A stretch of 64,000 nucleotides of DNA from Thunnus maccoyii. Lineage: Eukaryota; Chordata; Actinopteri; Scombriformes; Scombridae. The position numbers and the translations under genes were made by a program. This document shows, piece by piece, positions 1 to 11,700 of the stretch. The first letter of the stretch is position 1, and every line of letters begins with the position of its first letter. The notes beneath the pieces were generated by a model, which did not search any database, had not been told where the DNA came from, and was given only the letters and a program-made list of their open reading frames with translations. Location: the NCBI RefSeq assembly GCF_910596095.1, contig NC_056545.1:69501-133500 (forward strand), read 5' to 3'.

Positions 1-446
1 AACTGCATTTTAATGCTGATCTTTAAATATCGCGTTTTCCACTTGGAATAAAAGGAATGGCGGCCATTTTGTTTGTTTTCGCAGACAGAAACTCGACAGT
101 CATGTGACGGCGTGTGACCGTTAACAGGCTTTCTGGGCCTGCTGGGCTCCAGCAGCTCCGTCTTACTGGAATAAACGAACCTACTGGCCGATATATGTGG
201 GACACGTGTGATGATAACATCCGTTCAGCAGGCTGATAACAGTCGAATCAGGCGGTTGGATACAAAACACACGACTCTCGCTGCGTTTTACTGTTTATAG
301 TGATCATAAAGAGAAACCAGCAGTTCACCAGAGTTCACAAATATCCCACAAAACACTTTTAAAATAAACCAACGAACGATCAACAAGTGAACGACTGAAG
401 GAAACGTGATGATTTTACCTCTGATGTGTTTGTGTCACATCACAGT

Positions 447-709
447 TCTGCTCCAGTCTGATTCTGTTCTGTTACAGATCCTGGTTCTGGTTCTGGTTCA
501 GGCTGGAGTTCAGGACCCGGTCCGGGGTTCAGACGGGAACGTTTACCATCGGAGCAGGTCTGGAGGAAGTTCTGTTCCCGGAGCAGCGTGTTGGCGTCGG
601 TCAGCTGAGGAGGGTCGAGAGACACCGACACTCAGAGGCGGAGAGAGAGTCGGTGTCGGACTGCAGGTTTCTATTCTGGGAGGTGATTGACAGACGAGGC
701 TGCAGCTCT
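447..709 (+). other. Possible terminal coding exon of an unidentified upstream gene
   Basis: A pyrimidine-rich stretch ending CTGTTACAG at about 477 is followed by an open frame to a TGA near 711. In that frame the peptide reads TGTFTIGAGLEEVLFPEQ, later CRFLFWEVIDRRGC, which looks more protein-like than the other frames. I do not recognise it, and the other frames are also open for 60-90 codons, so this is only a candidate 3' end of a gene lying left of the window. Confidence 0.2.
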
Positions 710-928
710 GCAGTGTGACTATCAGTCCCTCCAGGGTCCAGGATTAGGGTAGACCCTGACCCCTTACTGTGGCCAAAACATGTTTCATACAGTTTATCAT
801 CTGTTATATATCTGTTATATCTGTTATATCTGTTACATCTGTTATATTTCTGTCTGAAGAAAAACTGCAGGAAACGGAGAAAATAACGTGATTAAAAACT
901 GCTACCGAATAAAAGTCATAACCAGTTT

Positions 929-1480
929 ACTGATCCCGATACTGATGTCGATACTGATGCCGATACTGATCCCGATACCGATACTGATCCTGATACTGAG
1001 ACTGATACTGATGCCGATACTGATGCCGATACTGATACTGATGCCGATACTGATCCCGATACGATACTGATACTGATCCCGATACGATACTGATACTGAT
1101 GCCGATACTGATCCTGATACTGATGCCAATACTGATCCCGATACTGAGCCCGATACTGATGCCGATAGTGATACTGAGCCCGATACTGATACTGAGGCTG
1201 ATACTCATACCGACCCCGATACTGATGCCGATACTGAGGCTGATACTGAGGCTGATACTGAGCCTGATACTGAGCCCAATACCGAGCCTGATACTGATAC
1301 TGAGGCTGATACTGAGCCTGATACTGAGCCCAATACCGAGCCTGATACTGATACTGAGCCTGATACTGAGCCTGATACTGATACTGATACTGAGCCTGAG
1401 CCTGATACTGATACTGATACTGATACTGAGCCTGATACTGATACTGATACTGAGCCAGATACTGATACTGATACTGAGCC
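929..1480. repeat. Degenerate 6/12-bp array (GATACT variants)
   Basis: About 550 bp built of GATACT alternating with GATCCC, GATGCC, GAGCCT and similar hexamers. Long isoleucine/leucine/proline open frames across it come from the hexamer periodicity and are not genes. Confidence 0.95.
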
Positions 1481-1742
1481 TATTGCATCATTTTTGTCTT
1501 GTTGTGAGGCTTTATGAGGCTCTAAACATATTTAATTGATTCAGTTTATCTGTGATTGTTAGCTGCTGTCATGGTGATGGACATTGTTGATGTTGTTGCC
1601 ATGGTACCCACATGTTTGTTCACTAGTGTCTGTTGAATGAAAGTTTAGTTTATATTTAGATCACTGATAACTGAGTGTGTTTAATCTCACACTCACAGGA
1701 ATGTTTGCATAGATAATGCAGCGCATGTTTGAACCCTCTGAC

Positions 1743-1744
<2 letters not shown>

Positions 1745-1833
<89 letters not shown>

Positions 1834-2029
1834 TCACACACACATACACACACACACACACACACACATACACACACACACACAGACACACACACACACA
1901 TACACACACACACACACAGACACACACACACAGACACACACACACACACACAGACACACACGCACAGACACACGCACACACAGACACACACACACACACA
2001 TACACACACACATAGACACACACACACAA

Positions 2030-2061
<32 letters not shown>

Positions 2062-2151
2062 ATATATATACACACACACATAGACACACACACACAAACA
2101 CACATACACACACACACACACATACACAGACAAACACATACACACACACAA

Positions 2152-2188
<37 letters not shown>

Positions 2189-2189
2189 A

Positions 2190-2220
<31 letters not shown>

Positions 2221-2259
2221 AATACACACACACACACATATATACACACACACACACAC
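1745..2259. repeat. Interrupted (CA)n microsatellite, about 515 bp
   Basis: Nearly pure CA with regular CATA, CAGA and CAAA interruptions. It abuts the G-rich 35-bp array with no unique sequence between. Frames reading Thr-His or Cys-Val are artefacts. Confidence 0.97.
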
Positions 2260-3630
2260 TGGGGGGGACTGGGATATAACTGGGGGACCGGGGCTGAGGG
2301 GGACTGGGATATAACTGGGGGACCGGGGCTGGGGGCTACTGGGATATAACTGGGGGACCGGGGCTGGGGGCTACTGGGATATAACTGGGGGACTGGGGCT
2401 GGGGGCTACTGGGATATAACTGGGGGACTGGGGCTGGGGGGGACTGGGGTATAACTGGGGGACCGGGGCTGAGGGGGACTGGGGTATAACTGGGGGACCG
2501 GGGCTGGGGGCTACTGGGATATAACTGGGGGACCGGGGCTGGGGGGGACTGGGGTATAACTGGGGGACCGGGGCTGGGGGGCACTGGGGTATAACTGGGG
2601 GACCGGGGCTGGGGGCTACTGGGATATAACTGGGGGACCGGGGCTGGGGGCTACTGGGATATAACTGGGGGACCGGGGCTGGGGGGGACTGGGGTATAAC
2701 TGGGGGACCGGGGCTGGGGGCTACTGGGATATAACTGGGGGACCGGGGCTGGGGGGGACTGGGGTATAACTGGGGGACTGGGGTATAACTGGGGGACCGG
2801 GGCTGGGGGCGACCGGGATATAACTGGGGGACCGGGGCTGGGGGGCACTGGGGTATAACTGGGGGACCGGGGCTGGGGGCTACTGGGATATAACTGGGGG
2901 ACCGGGGCTGGGGGCTACTGGGATATAACTGGGGGACCGGGGCTGGGGGGGACTGGGGTATAACTGGGGGACCGGGGCTGGGGGCTACTGGGATATAACT
3001 GGGGGACCGGGGCTGGGGGGGACTGGGGTATAACTGGGGGACCGGGGCTGGGGGCTACTGGGATATAACTGGGGGACCGGGGCTGGGGGGGACTGGGGTA
3101 TAACTGGGGGACCGGGGTATAACTGGGGGACCGGGGCTGGGGGCGACCGGGATATAACTGGGGGACCGGGGCTGGGGGGGACTGGGGTATAACTGGGGGA
3201 CCGGGGCTGGGGGCGACTGGGGTATAACTGGGGGACCGGGGCTGGGGGGGACTGGGGTATAACTGGGGGACCGGGGCTGGGGGCGACTGGGATATAACTG
3301 GGGGACCGGGGCTGGGGGGGACTGGGATATAACTGGGGGACCGGGGCTGGGGGGGACTGGGGTATAACTGGGGGACCGGGGTATAACTGGGGGACCGGGG
3401 CTGGGGGCGACCGGGATATAACTGGGGGACCGGGGCTGGGGGGGACTGGGGTATAACTGGGGGACCGGGGCTGGGGGCGACTGGGGTATAACTGGGGGAC
3501 CGGGGCTGGGGGGGACTGGGGTATAACTGGGGGACCGGGGCTGGGGGCGACTGGGATATAACTGGGGGACCGGGGCTGGGGGGGACTGGGATATAACTGG
3601 GGGACCGGGGCTGGGGGCGACTGGGATATA
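2259..3630. repeat. 35-bp G-rich minisatellite, about 39 copies, quadruplex-type
   Basis: The unit contains GGGGGACCGGGGCTGGGGG, then CTACTGGG and ATATAAC. Each unit has at least four G-runs of 3 or more on the plus strand with loops of 2-5 nt, a classic G-quadruplex pattern. Spacer variants are CTACT, GACT, CGACC and CACT. Proline-rich minus-strand frames (PSPGPPVI) repeat every 35 residues and are artefacts. Confidence 0.96.
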
Positions 3631-3689
3631 TGGTCTCAATCACTAGTTTCAAGGCTTCATCATGATGTTCATTTTGTAAATTATGGTCC

Positions 3690-4330
3690 TATTCAGAGTA
3701 AAATAGATGATAAAGTAGCGTATGCTTTAGGGCGGGGCTACATTGAGATTGAGAAGTTGTTACCACGGCGACAACGTTGATTCCATAACGTAACCATGAC
3801 ATAACCACTAGATTCAGAGTATCGCTGTCGCTATTTCATGAAAGTTAATTGTAACATTTTGGTCCTAAAAAAGTCTTGTTCATGTTTGTTTGAACTGAAA
3901 GATCCTCTGAGGAGTTCTGGTAAGTACATTCTGGTTTAATGGTTTCAGGTCTGTTTTTCGCTAGCAGAAATTAGCATTAGTATTATCACTGTTAACCATA
4001 GATTGTAAATGCATCGTGCTAACCGAGCTAGCAGTTAGTGCTAAGGTCAGCTCCACCCTGTCATCCAAATATGGTCACTTCCAGCTACAAAAACCATGGC
4101 GACGGTCAAATCGCAAAACTCATGAGTGACGTCACGGTGAATACGTCCGTATTGTTTTACAGTCTGGTGGCAGCTAAACCCTCAGGAACAGTGTAGGGGT
4201 CTGAAGTTAATCTGACACAGTGGACAAACTGTGTAATTACAACTTCTGCGTCGATCACGTGACGCTATTGGCCCTAAAAAGACTGTTTCCATAGACTTAC
4301 ATTGTTAAAAATGTCTCTGATTTAGTAAAC
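3690..4330 (+). repeat. Dispersed repeat of unknown class, copy 1
   Basis: Shares long stretches in the same orientation with 47190-47660, including AACATTTTGGTC, AAGATCCTCT, GGTCAGCTCCACCCT, CATCCAAATATGGTCACTT and GACGTCAC. The two copies differ by many substitutions and indels, so the family is old. No coding sequence or clear termini seen. Confidence 0.7.
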
Positions 4331-4377
4331 TGGTGAGTATTGATACATGCAGTCAGATGTAAGACGAGACAAATAAT

Positions 4378-4720
4378 ATTCAGAATTAAGGGAGCAGGAA
4401 TAGAAATTAACTTGTGGATTCCTGCACATATAGATGTGGATGGAAATGAGCTGGCAGATAAACATGCAAGAGGATCAACAAGAATTAAGTATGATCATAA
4501 AATATAGCAAGGCTGAGGTTTAAAGTATAATAGAAATGGCAGGAAGAGCAGGAGAGAGGAAATAAGGGCATTCAAAGAAAAGTAGGAGAACTGAGAGGAA
4601 GCGATAGAAGTAGAAAAGAGGAGGACATTATATGAAGGAGGTTTGGTCACTACTATAAACATCATGAATAAGCAGATGTGAACATTGTGCAACATGTATT
4701 TTTATACTGTGTTAGATGTC
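4378..4720 (+). mobile_element. LINE remnant with RNase H motif
   Basis: Plus-strand translation gives WIPAHIDVDGNELADKHA, the C-terminal RNase H signature of I/Nimb-like or related non-LTR retrotransposons, then a decayed tail with stops. The rest of the element is absent. Confidence 0.6.
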
Positions 4721-5380
4721 AGTAAGAGAGACTAGAATCACATCAGCTATTTTACATTATTTATTAGAGAAACGTTGCAGAGGAGTTCAGGTTGCTGTTA
4801 AATACAGGACTTAACGAGAGGATTAACCCTGTGGGTCAGGGTCAGGGGTTAGTCCCCCTAACCCTGACTCTGATGTTCTAGTCCACAGTCCAGTCCAGTC
4901 CAGACGGTGGCGCTAACGCACCAGAAAGCTGTTTGACAACCGCCATTAAACAACAGGAGGAGGAGGAGTGACGTACTTCCTGTCGCTCTACTGCACCGGA
5001 GGTCTGTGCTGGTCTGTGCGGGACTGTGGAGAAGGGTCTAGACGGGTCTGTGCGGGTCTGTGCGGTTCTGGGATCAGATGCCTGGGTTCGGGTTGGAGGT
5101 AAAGTCTCAGTTTGATCCGTCAAACCGGGTCTCTGTGGAGTTATTTCCCATTATTGTTGTTATTGTTTCCTCTGAAGTGTGTGTGTGCTAGCCTGCATGC
5201 TAACAGCTAGCATCACCGCAACAGCTGCTTTACGGCAGACAGCTGCTTTACGGCAGACAGCTGACCACTGTGAAGGCGGAAGCAGAGAAACAAAGTGCGC
5301 ATCAGACAGTCGGAGCCGCGCTGACGGATCGATATCTATCAATAATAAATATCAGAAATACCTGATTAGAGAGAGGAGAC
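4721..5380 (+). other. mat2b 5' flank and 5' UTR region
   Basis: No gene other than the mat2b leader is expected here. The stretch turns CpG- and GC-richer after 4870. At 5216-5255 an 18-bp unit (CAGCTGCTTTACGGCAGA) is present twice in tandem and followed by another CAGCTG, giving three E-box cores within 60 bp just upstream of the start codon. No TATA box stands out. Confidence 0.45.
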
Positions 5381-5688
5381 ATGAGCCGCGCAGAACTGAG
5401 GATTAACTTCAGTCCGGGCCGCGTGCAGCTGGTTCAGGTAAACTCTCACCTGCAGACCTGCAACACGGCTGTGAAAATACCGGAGCTTTTCCGGGATTAT
5501 GTACAAGATGAAAAGTGTTTCCTCTCTGATCCCCAGATACTGTTATTATCACTGTTATTATCACTGTTATTATCACTGTTATTATTACTGCTATTATTAC
5601 TGTTGTTATTATTATTATTATTGTTATTATTATTATTATTTTGATTGTTATTTACTGCCTGCCTGGCTGTGATCAAACAGACAGTGCC

Positions 5689-5727
<39 letters not shown>

Positions 5728-8700
5728 GTTATTATTATGTACTGCCTGTGCTGAGAGGTTTCCATCAGTACAGCTAATGAAAGCTGAGCTTATTTGAAAA
5801 AGTCCGGCTTGAATGAACATCGACTGACATCGAGGTTCAGCAGCGTCTAGTCAACGTTAACTCTGACCAGGCTGCAATAATTCTGCATAGTTCGCCTGCA
5901 CGGACGACATAAACAGACCAGAATAGTGTTGGAAAGACAATAATGTGTCACGACAAGAAGCAAAAACTAGAGCGGCGTTCTTCTCAGCAGCAGAACAAAC
6001 CTGCTGATGAAACTATATGAAGGATGTGAAGACGGACCGGCTGAAGGGCTCAGTCCTCCAGACCAGCAGGATGAATCTGTCCCTACTTATTGTTTGAGCT
6101 TTATTTGTTAATAAATTAACATTCAGATCAGTGACAGTGGCTGTTTTATCAGTAGACTAGATAACATCAGATATATGTTTAAAATTATGCTGTAGGAAAC
6201 TGAAGAGAACCAAATTACCAAATTACCAACTGCCTAATCAGTTACACAATCAATTGCCTAATCAGTTACACAATCAATTGCCTAATCAGTTACACAATCA
6301 ATTGCCTAATCAGCTGCACGTTGACACATTTTCTCTTTCACTGTTAGATTTACAGCTGGAGATAAAGAAACTCTGTCTCTCTTCATTGGCTTCATACAAC
6401 ATTGCTAAAGCATATTTACATCTATCATGGCAGCTGCTACAGATCTTGCTGCCAGTCTACAGCAGTCCCCCCTCTCTCCCAGCAGGACTGGAAGTCTCTC
6501 CCAGTCACTTACACAGAGGAATTCTGGGAATATTTGTATTATTTTTACTTTGATATTGGTTCCAGTGAGTTAAGAAGTGCAGCTCTCTGGTCACAGTAAG
6601 AACACAACGTCTCCTCTCTGGGCAGCAGGTCTGTCTGTGTCTTCTTCCACTGCCAGGTTGTGTTCAGTCAGTCTGTGCTTAGACGCTGTGGTCCGGTAGG
6701 TTTCCTCAGTGTTCTCCCTGTTCAGGGTTACGTATGTTTCCATTTTGTTCTGGGATTCTGTTAATTCTGTCCAATAATTTCTGTATTTTTCTTTTTCTTT
6801 CATCATAATTTGGTTTGGTCTAATTTTCTGGGTGCGTGTGTCCTGAAGCTGAGGTGGTCCTGGTGTAAAGACCTGAGTGGTTGATGGTTCGTTCAGCTTC
6901 AGGACCAGTAGGCAGAGGGGACTCGTTTTAGGGCTGGTTTTTGAATGTTTAATAGTAGAGGATATTGGCCTGATTCAGCACCTGGAGGACACTTTTGCAG
7001 AACTCTGTATGTAGGATTTCAGTTGGATGTTTGTCCCAGTTTGTCCAGTCTTGTTGAGTTTGCGTTCCCCACACCTCGCTGCTATATAAAGCAACGGGTT
7101 CAATGATTGATTTGAATATTTTGAACCAAGTTCTATTCTGTCTTTCAGTGTTTATTGATCTCTTGATGGCATAGAAAGCTCTTTTTGCTTTGTCTTTTGG
7201 TTCATTCACAGCGATGGTGATTTGTATGTTCGACAGGGTTGTTTCCGCTTGTGAAACTGGTGTTTCTCTCTAGTCTGGACCTTTTCTGAAAAATGAGCAC
7301 TCAGGTTTTGGGCTGGTTGACTGTCAGGGTCCAGGTTTGACAGTATTTTTCCAGTTCTAATAAGTGTAAACAGTCTAAATCTGTTACTGCATAATCTACT
7401 GTGCTACTGCCAAGAGAAGAGCTGTAGGTGTAACGGCCAAAGGAGTCCCCTCTGAACTGACCATTGACGATGTACAGACTGAGGGAAATGACGACGTCAT
7501 CAATAATCTCAGAGTTATTACTTTGTAGCCCAAAAGCTGATGATGCAACCCTCGAACGTTCCATTGGCTGGTTAGAAAAGATTCATATTGTTTCACGCTG
7601 CGATGTTAGATATTGAATTTGTTGTTGTTTTCATTCAAAGTTTAAACGCGTCCTTTAAACTGTGGATTACATCCCAAGAATCGTTTATACAGACAGTATT
7701 AATATTCATATAACAGTATTGATGAACAGTTTACAACAATAATAATGTGTGCGTGTGTGTACGTGCACTAGTGTGTGTTCAGCAGGGCTCCTGGCCGCTA
7801 CGGCGAGTGCAGATGAGGGTGAGCGTGTGTCTGATGAGGTCATGTGACTGCAGTCTGGAGCTCCATGTAGCTGCGGTCTGTGCAGCTGTGATGGTGGTGC
7901 TGAGCGGAGGTCTTTCCATGTTTGTGGTGGTCCTGCTGTGTCCACGGTGGCACTCCTGGGAGGGGGTGGGGGTCCATGGTAGGGTAGGGTAGGCATGGCA
8001 GTGGTAGTCGGGGTTGGGTGGGGGTGGGGGTCTGGGGGGTCTGGGGTGATGTGGGGGAAGAAATTCAGGAGTTCCTTGGCGGCACTCTGTGGACTCTCCA
8101 GTTGTTCCGTGGCCGGGGTTCTGTGGGTGCTGGTTTGGTGGTCTTGGTGGACCTCTCCTTTCTTGTCTCCGGTTTGCTGGTCCCTGTGTCCTGGTCGGCG
8201 CTGTCTGTGTTCTGTCCTGTCTTCTGCTGTTTTGGTGGTTCAATGTGGGGATGATGGTTTAAAAAACAGTTTTAAATGGTTTAACGTTGCATCATCGGAT
8301 GTTTAGTGACCATCACAACTCTGACGCATCATCAGCTTCCAGCTGATATGTTGAACTTGTTAGCAAACAGTTTATTTCCACATCCAGCAGTTACGGATCA
8401 ACATTAGTTACTACAGAACAGTTAACATATTTATTACTGAGCGTGCTCAGTATGGATCTGTACAGTTACATCACAAGATTATGATGCAACAACTGATCAG
8501 TAACCAGAGGCGCTTGTCAATACCAGGTATGCCAAGTTTAGACCTTGGAAGTTCGACCCGGGAATACAAACTCTGGGACGAGAGGACGCAGTAGATCATT
8601 CTGCAGCTGGAACAGCAGCAGCTCAGCTTCAACACACCTACCTGACTGTACTGTGACAAAATAATCTCAACTCAAAGCTCCACTAACACTTTTTATCTCA

Positions 8701-11700
8701 CAAAACAAAAACCTCACTGACAGAGAGATGCAGTAAATGATGTTATTCAGTCTGTAATGTAGCTATAATAAAAATCTAAACTGTTATGTAGCTTAATAAA
8801 ATAAATGAAATGAATCTGTTCATTTGAATCCATGTATATGTGTGTAAATGTGGTGATATGTGTACATGTGGAGCTCCAGAGGCAGCGCTGCTGTTCTGTC
8901 CAGTAAAAACATGAAGCTTCACTTTACATTCAGACAAACTAATGTTGCAGCTACAATTGTTAGATTTCATGTGTGAGACCAACATTTATCTTCCAGAAGG
9001 AATTATATCATATATCTAAATGCTGCGGACACATTAGAGCCAGCGGTGAATCAGCAAAGAGCTGCAGATCAGTTCATGGATCATGTTCTCCCCGGGATGA
9101 CCACATGTTGACCGGCCGATCATCTCAGGAGTCGGGCTGCTAGCAGCTGAGATGAGCGGCTGGTCCAAACATCTCCCAACACATCCCAGCAGGTTTACAG
9201 ACTGGAGTTACTGGGATAAACTGGCTACATGTTGGAATCTACATGTTACTTTCTCTCCTGAAAACATTAAAAATTAATAAAGTCACATATTAATAATCCT
9301 ACAACGATAATTACAAAAGCTTTTAGCCTCAAAATCTCCAACATCACTGCCTGTTGGTGTGAAATGCATGCTGGGATACTTGGCTGTCAGCTGCTGATGC
9401 ATCTCTGATAAAACAGGCGGAGCAAGAACACATCCGGGTGTTTGGACTGGACTTGGCTAGATGTGGACTTTGAATTGGAACAGTACTTGGGCTGCGACTG
9501 ATGACGTTTCACAAGTACAGACAAGAACACTGATTGAGAAACGACTCAGGACCGATCATTGATCATTGATCATGTGATAATAGTTTCTGAGACACGTCTT
9601 TCCTGTTGGTTAGTTGTGAATCTTTGAACTTTGACCTCTGTATGTTTATTTCAGGAGGAGGTGCTGGTCCCGACTCTCAGGGTCCTGGTTACTGGGGCAA
9701 CGGGTCTCCTGGGTCGGGCCGTGTGCAGAGAGTTCGAGAACAACGGCTGGTTCGTTATTGGGACGGGATACAGGAGGGCAAGGCCCCGCCTCCTCCGCTG
9801 TGACCTCACAGATGAGGATGCCATCAGAGGATTGCTGCACGAATACAAGGTACAGGACTACAGAGGGTCGGTACTGGACCACAGACGGTCGGTACAGGAC
9901 TACAGGCGGTACAGGGCTACAGACGGTACAGGACTACAATCGGTCAGTACTGGACCACAGGCAGTTGATACAGGACTACAGGCGGTACAGGGCTACAGAC
10001 GGTACAGGACTACAATCGGTCAGTACTGGACCACAGACAGTAGGAACAGGACTACAGACGGTCGGTACAGGACTACAGACGGTCGGTACTGGACCACAGA
10101 CGGTCGATACAGGACTACAGATGGTACAGGCTTGCAGGCAGTACAGGACTGCAGGTGGTACAGGACTACAGACGGTACAGGACTACAGACGGTACTGGAC
10201 TACAGACGGTACTGGACTACAGACAGTACTGGACCACAGACGGTCGGTACTGGACCACAGACAGTAGGTACAAGACCACAGACGGTTGATACAGAACTAC
10301 AGATGGTCGGTACAGGACCACAGATGGACGGTACTGGACCACAGACGGTCAGTACTGGACCACAGACGGTCGATACAGGACTACAGACGGTCGGCACAGG
10401 ACTACAGACAGTCGGCACAGGACTACAGACAGTCGGCACAGGACTACAGACAGTAGATACAGGACTACAGACGGTCGGTACAGGACCACAGACAGTAGGT
10501 ACAAGACCACAGACAGTAGATACAGAACTACAGACGTCGGTACAGGACTACAGACGGTCGGTACAGGACTACAGTCGGCACAGGACTACAGTTGGTACAG
10601 AACTACAGACAGTTGGTACAGGACTACAAATGGTCGGTACTGGACCACAGACAGTCGATGCAGGACTACAGATGGTCAGTACAGGACTACAGACAGTCGA
10701 CACTAGACCACAGACGGTCGGTATTGGACCACAGACAGTAGGTACAGGAACATAGACAGTCGAAACAGGACTACAGACAGTCGGTCTAGGACTACCGAAG
10801 GTCAGTACAGGACTACAGTTGGTTGGTACAGGACTACAGACAGTCGATACAGGACTACAGTCGGTCGGTACAGGACTACAGTCGGTGGTACAGGACTACA
10901 GACAGTCAGTACAGGACTACAGTCGGTCGGTACAGGACTACAGTTGGTGGTACAGGACTACAGACAGTCAGTACAGAACTACAGTCGGTCGGTACAGGAC
11001 TACAGACAGTCAGTACAGAACTACAGGCGGTCGGTACAGGACTACAGGCGGTCGGTACAGGACTACAGTCGGTCAGTACAGGACTACAGTTGGTACAGTG
11101 ATGTTAAAGGTGATGTCTGTCTTTGGCAGCCTGATGTGATCGTCCACTGTGCAGCAGAGAGACGTCCAGATGTGGTGGAGAGACACACTGAGGCAGCTGT
11201 CAATCTCAATGTGCACGCCACGAGCACGCTCGCCAAGGAAGCAGGTAGGTGACCTCTGACCCTTGACCTTCACTCACCTCAATCTGTAAAAATTGTTGAC
11301 TGAGAAACTTTCAAAACAACCTGCACATACAACGTTGTGCACCGAGGACACGGCTTTCATCCTGGAGGGACCTCGTTAATGCTGATTAGTGTGTAAAGTG
11401 TGTGTTGTATGTTGCAGCCGTGTGCGGAGCGTTCTTCCTCTACATGTGTGTTGTATGTTGCAGCCGTGTGCGGAGCGTTCTTCCTCTACATGTGTGTTGT
11501 ATGTTGCAGCCGTGTGCGGAGCGTTCTTCCTCTACATCAGCACCGACTACGTGTTTGATGGCAGGAATCCTCCGTACGGAGAAGACGACACTCCGAATCC
11601 TCTGAACCTGTACGGACGCAGCAAGCTGGAGGGAGAGAGAGAGACACTCCGACACTGTCCAGGTATCTGTCTCACCTGTCTACATACCTGTCTGTCTCAC

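Noticed and set aside
1656-2349. Cys-Val and Thr-His repeat frames on both strands
   Set aside because: (CA)n microsatellite.
2336-3652. Collagen- or mucin-like proline-rich minus-strand frames
   Set aside because: Generated by the 35-bp G-rich array; identical peptides appear in overlapping frames.
5497-5820. Poly-asparagine protein on the minus strand
   Set aside because: (TTA)n microsatellite in mat2b intron 1.
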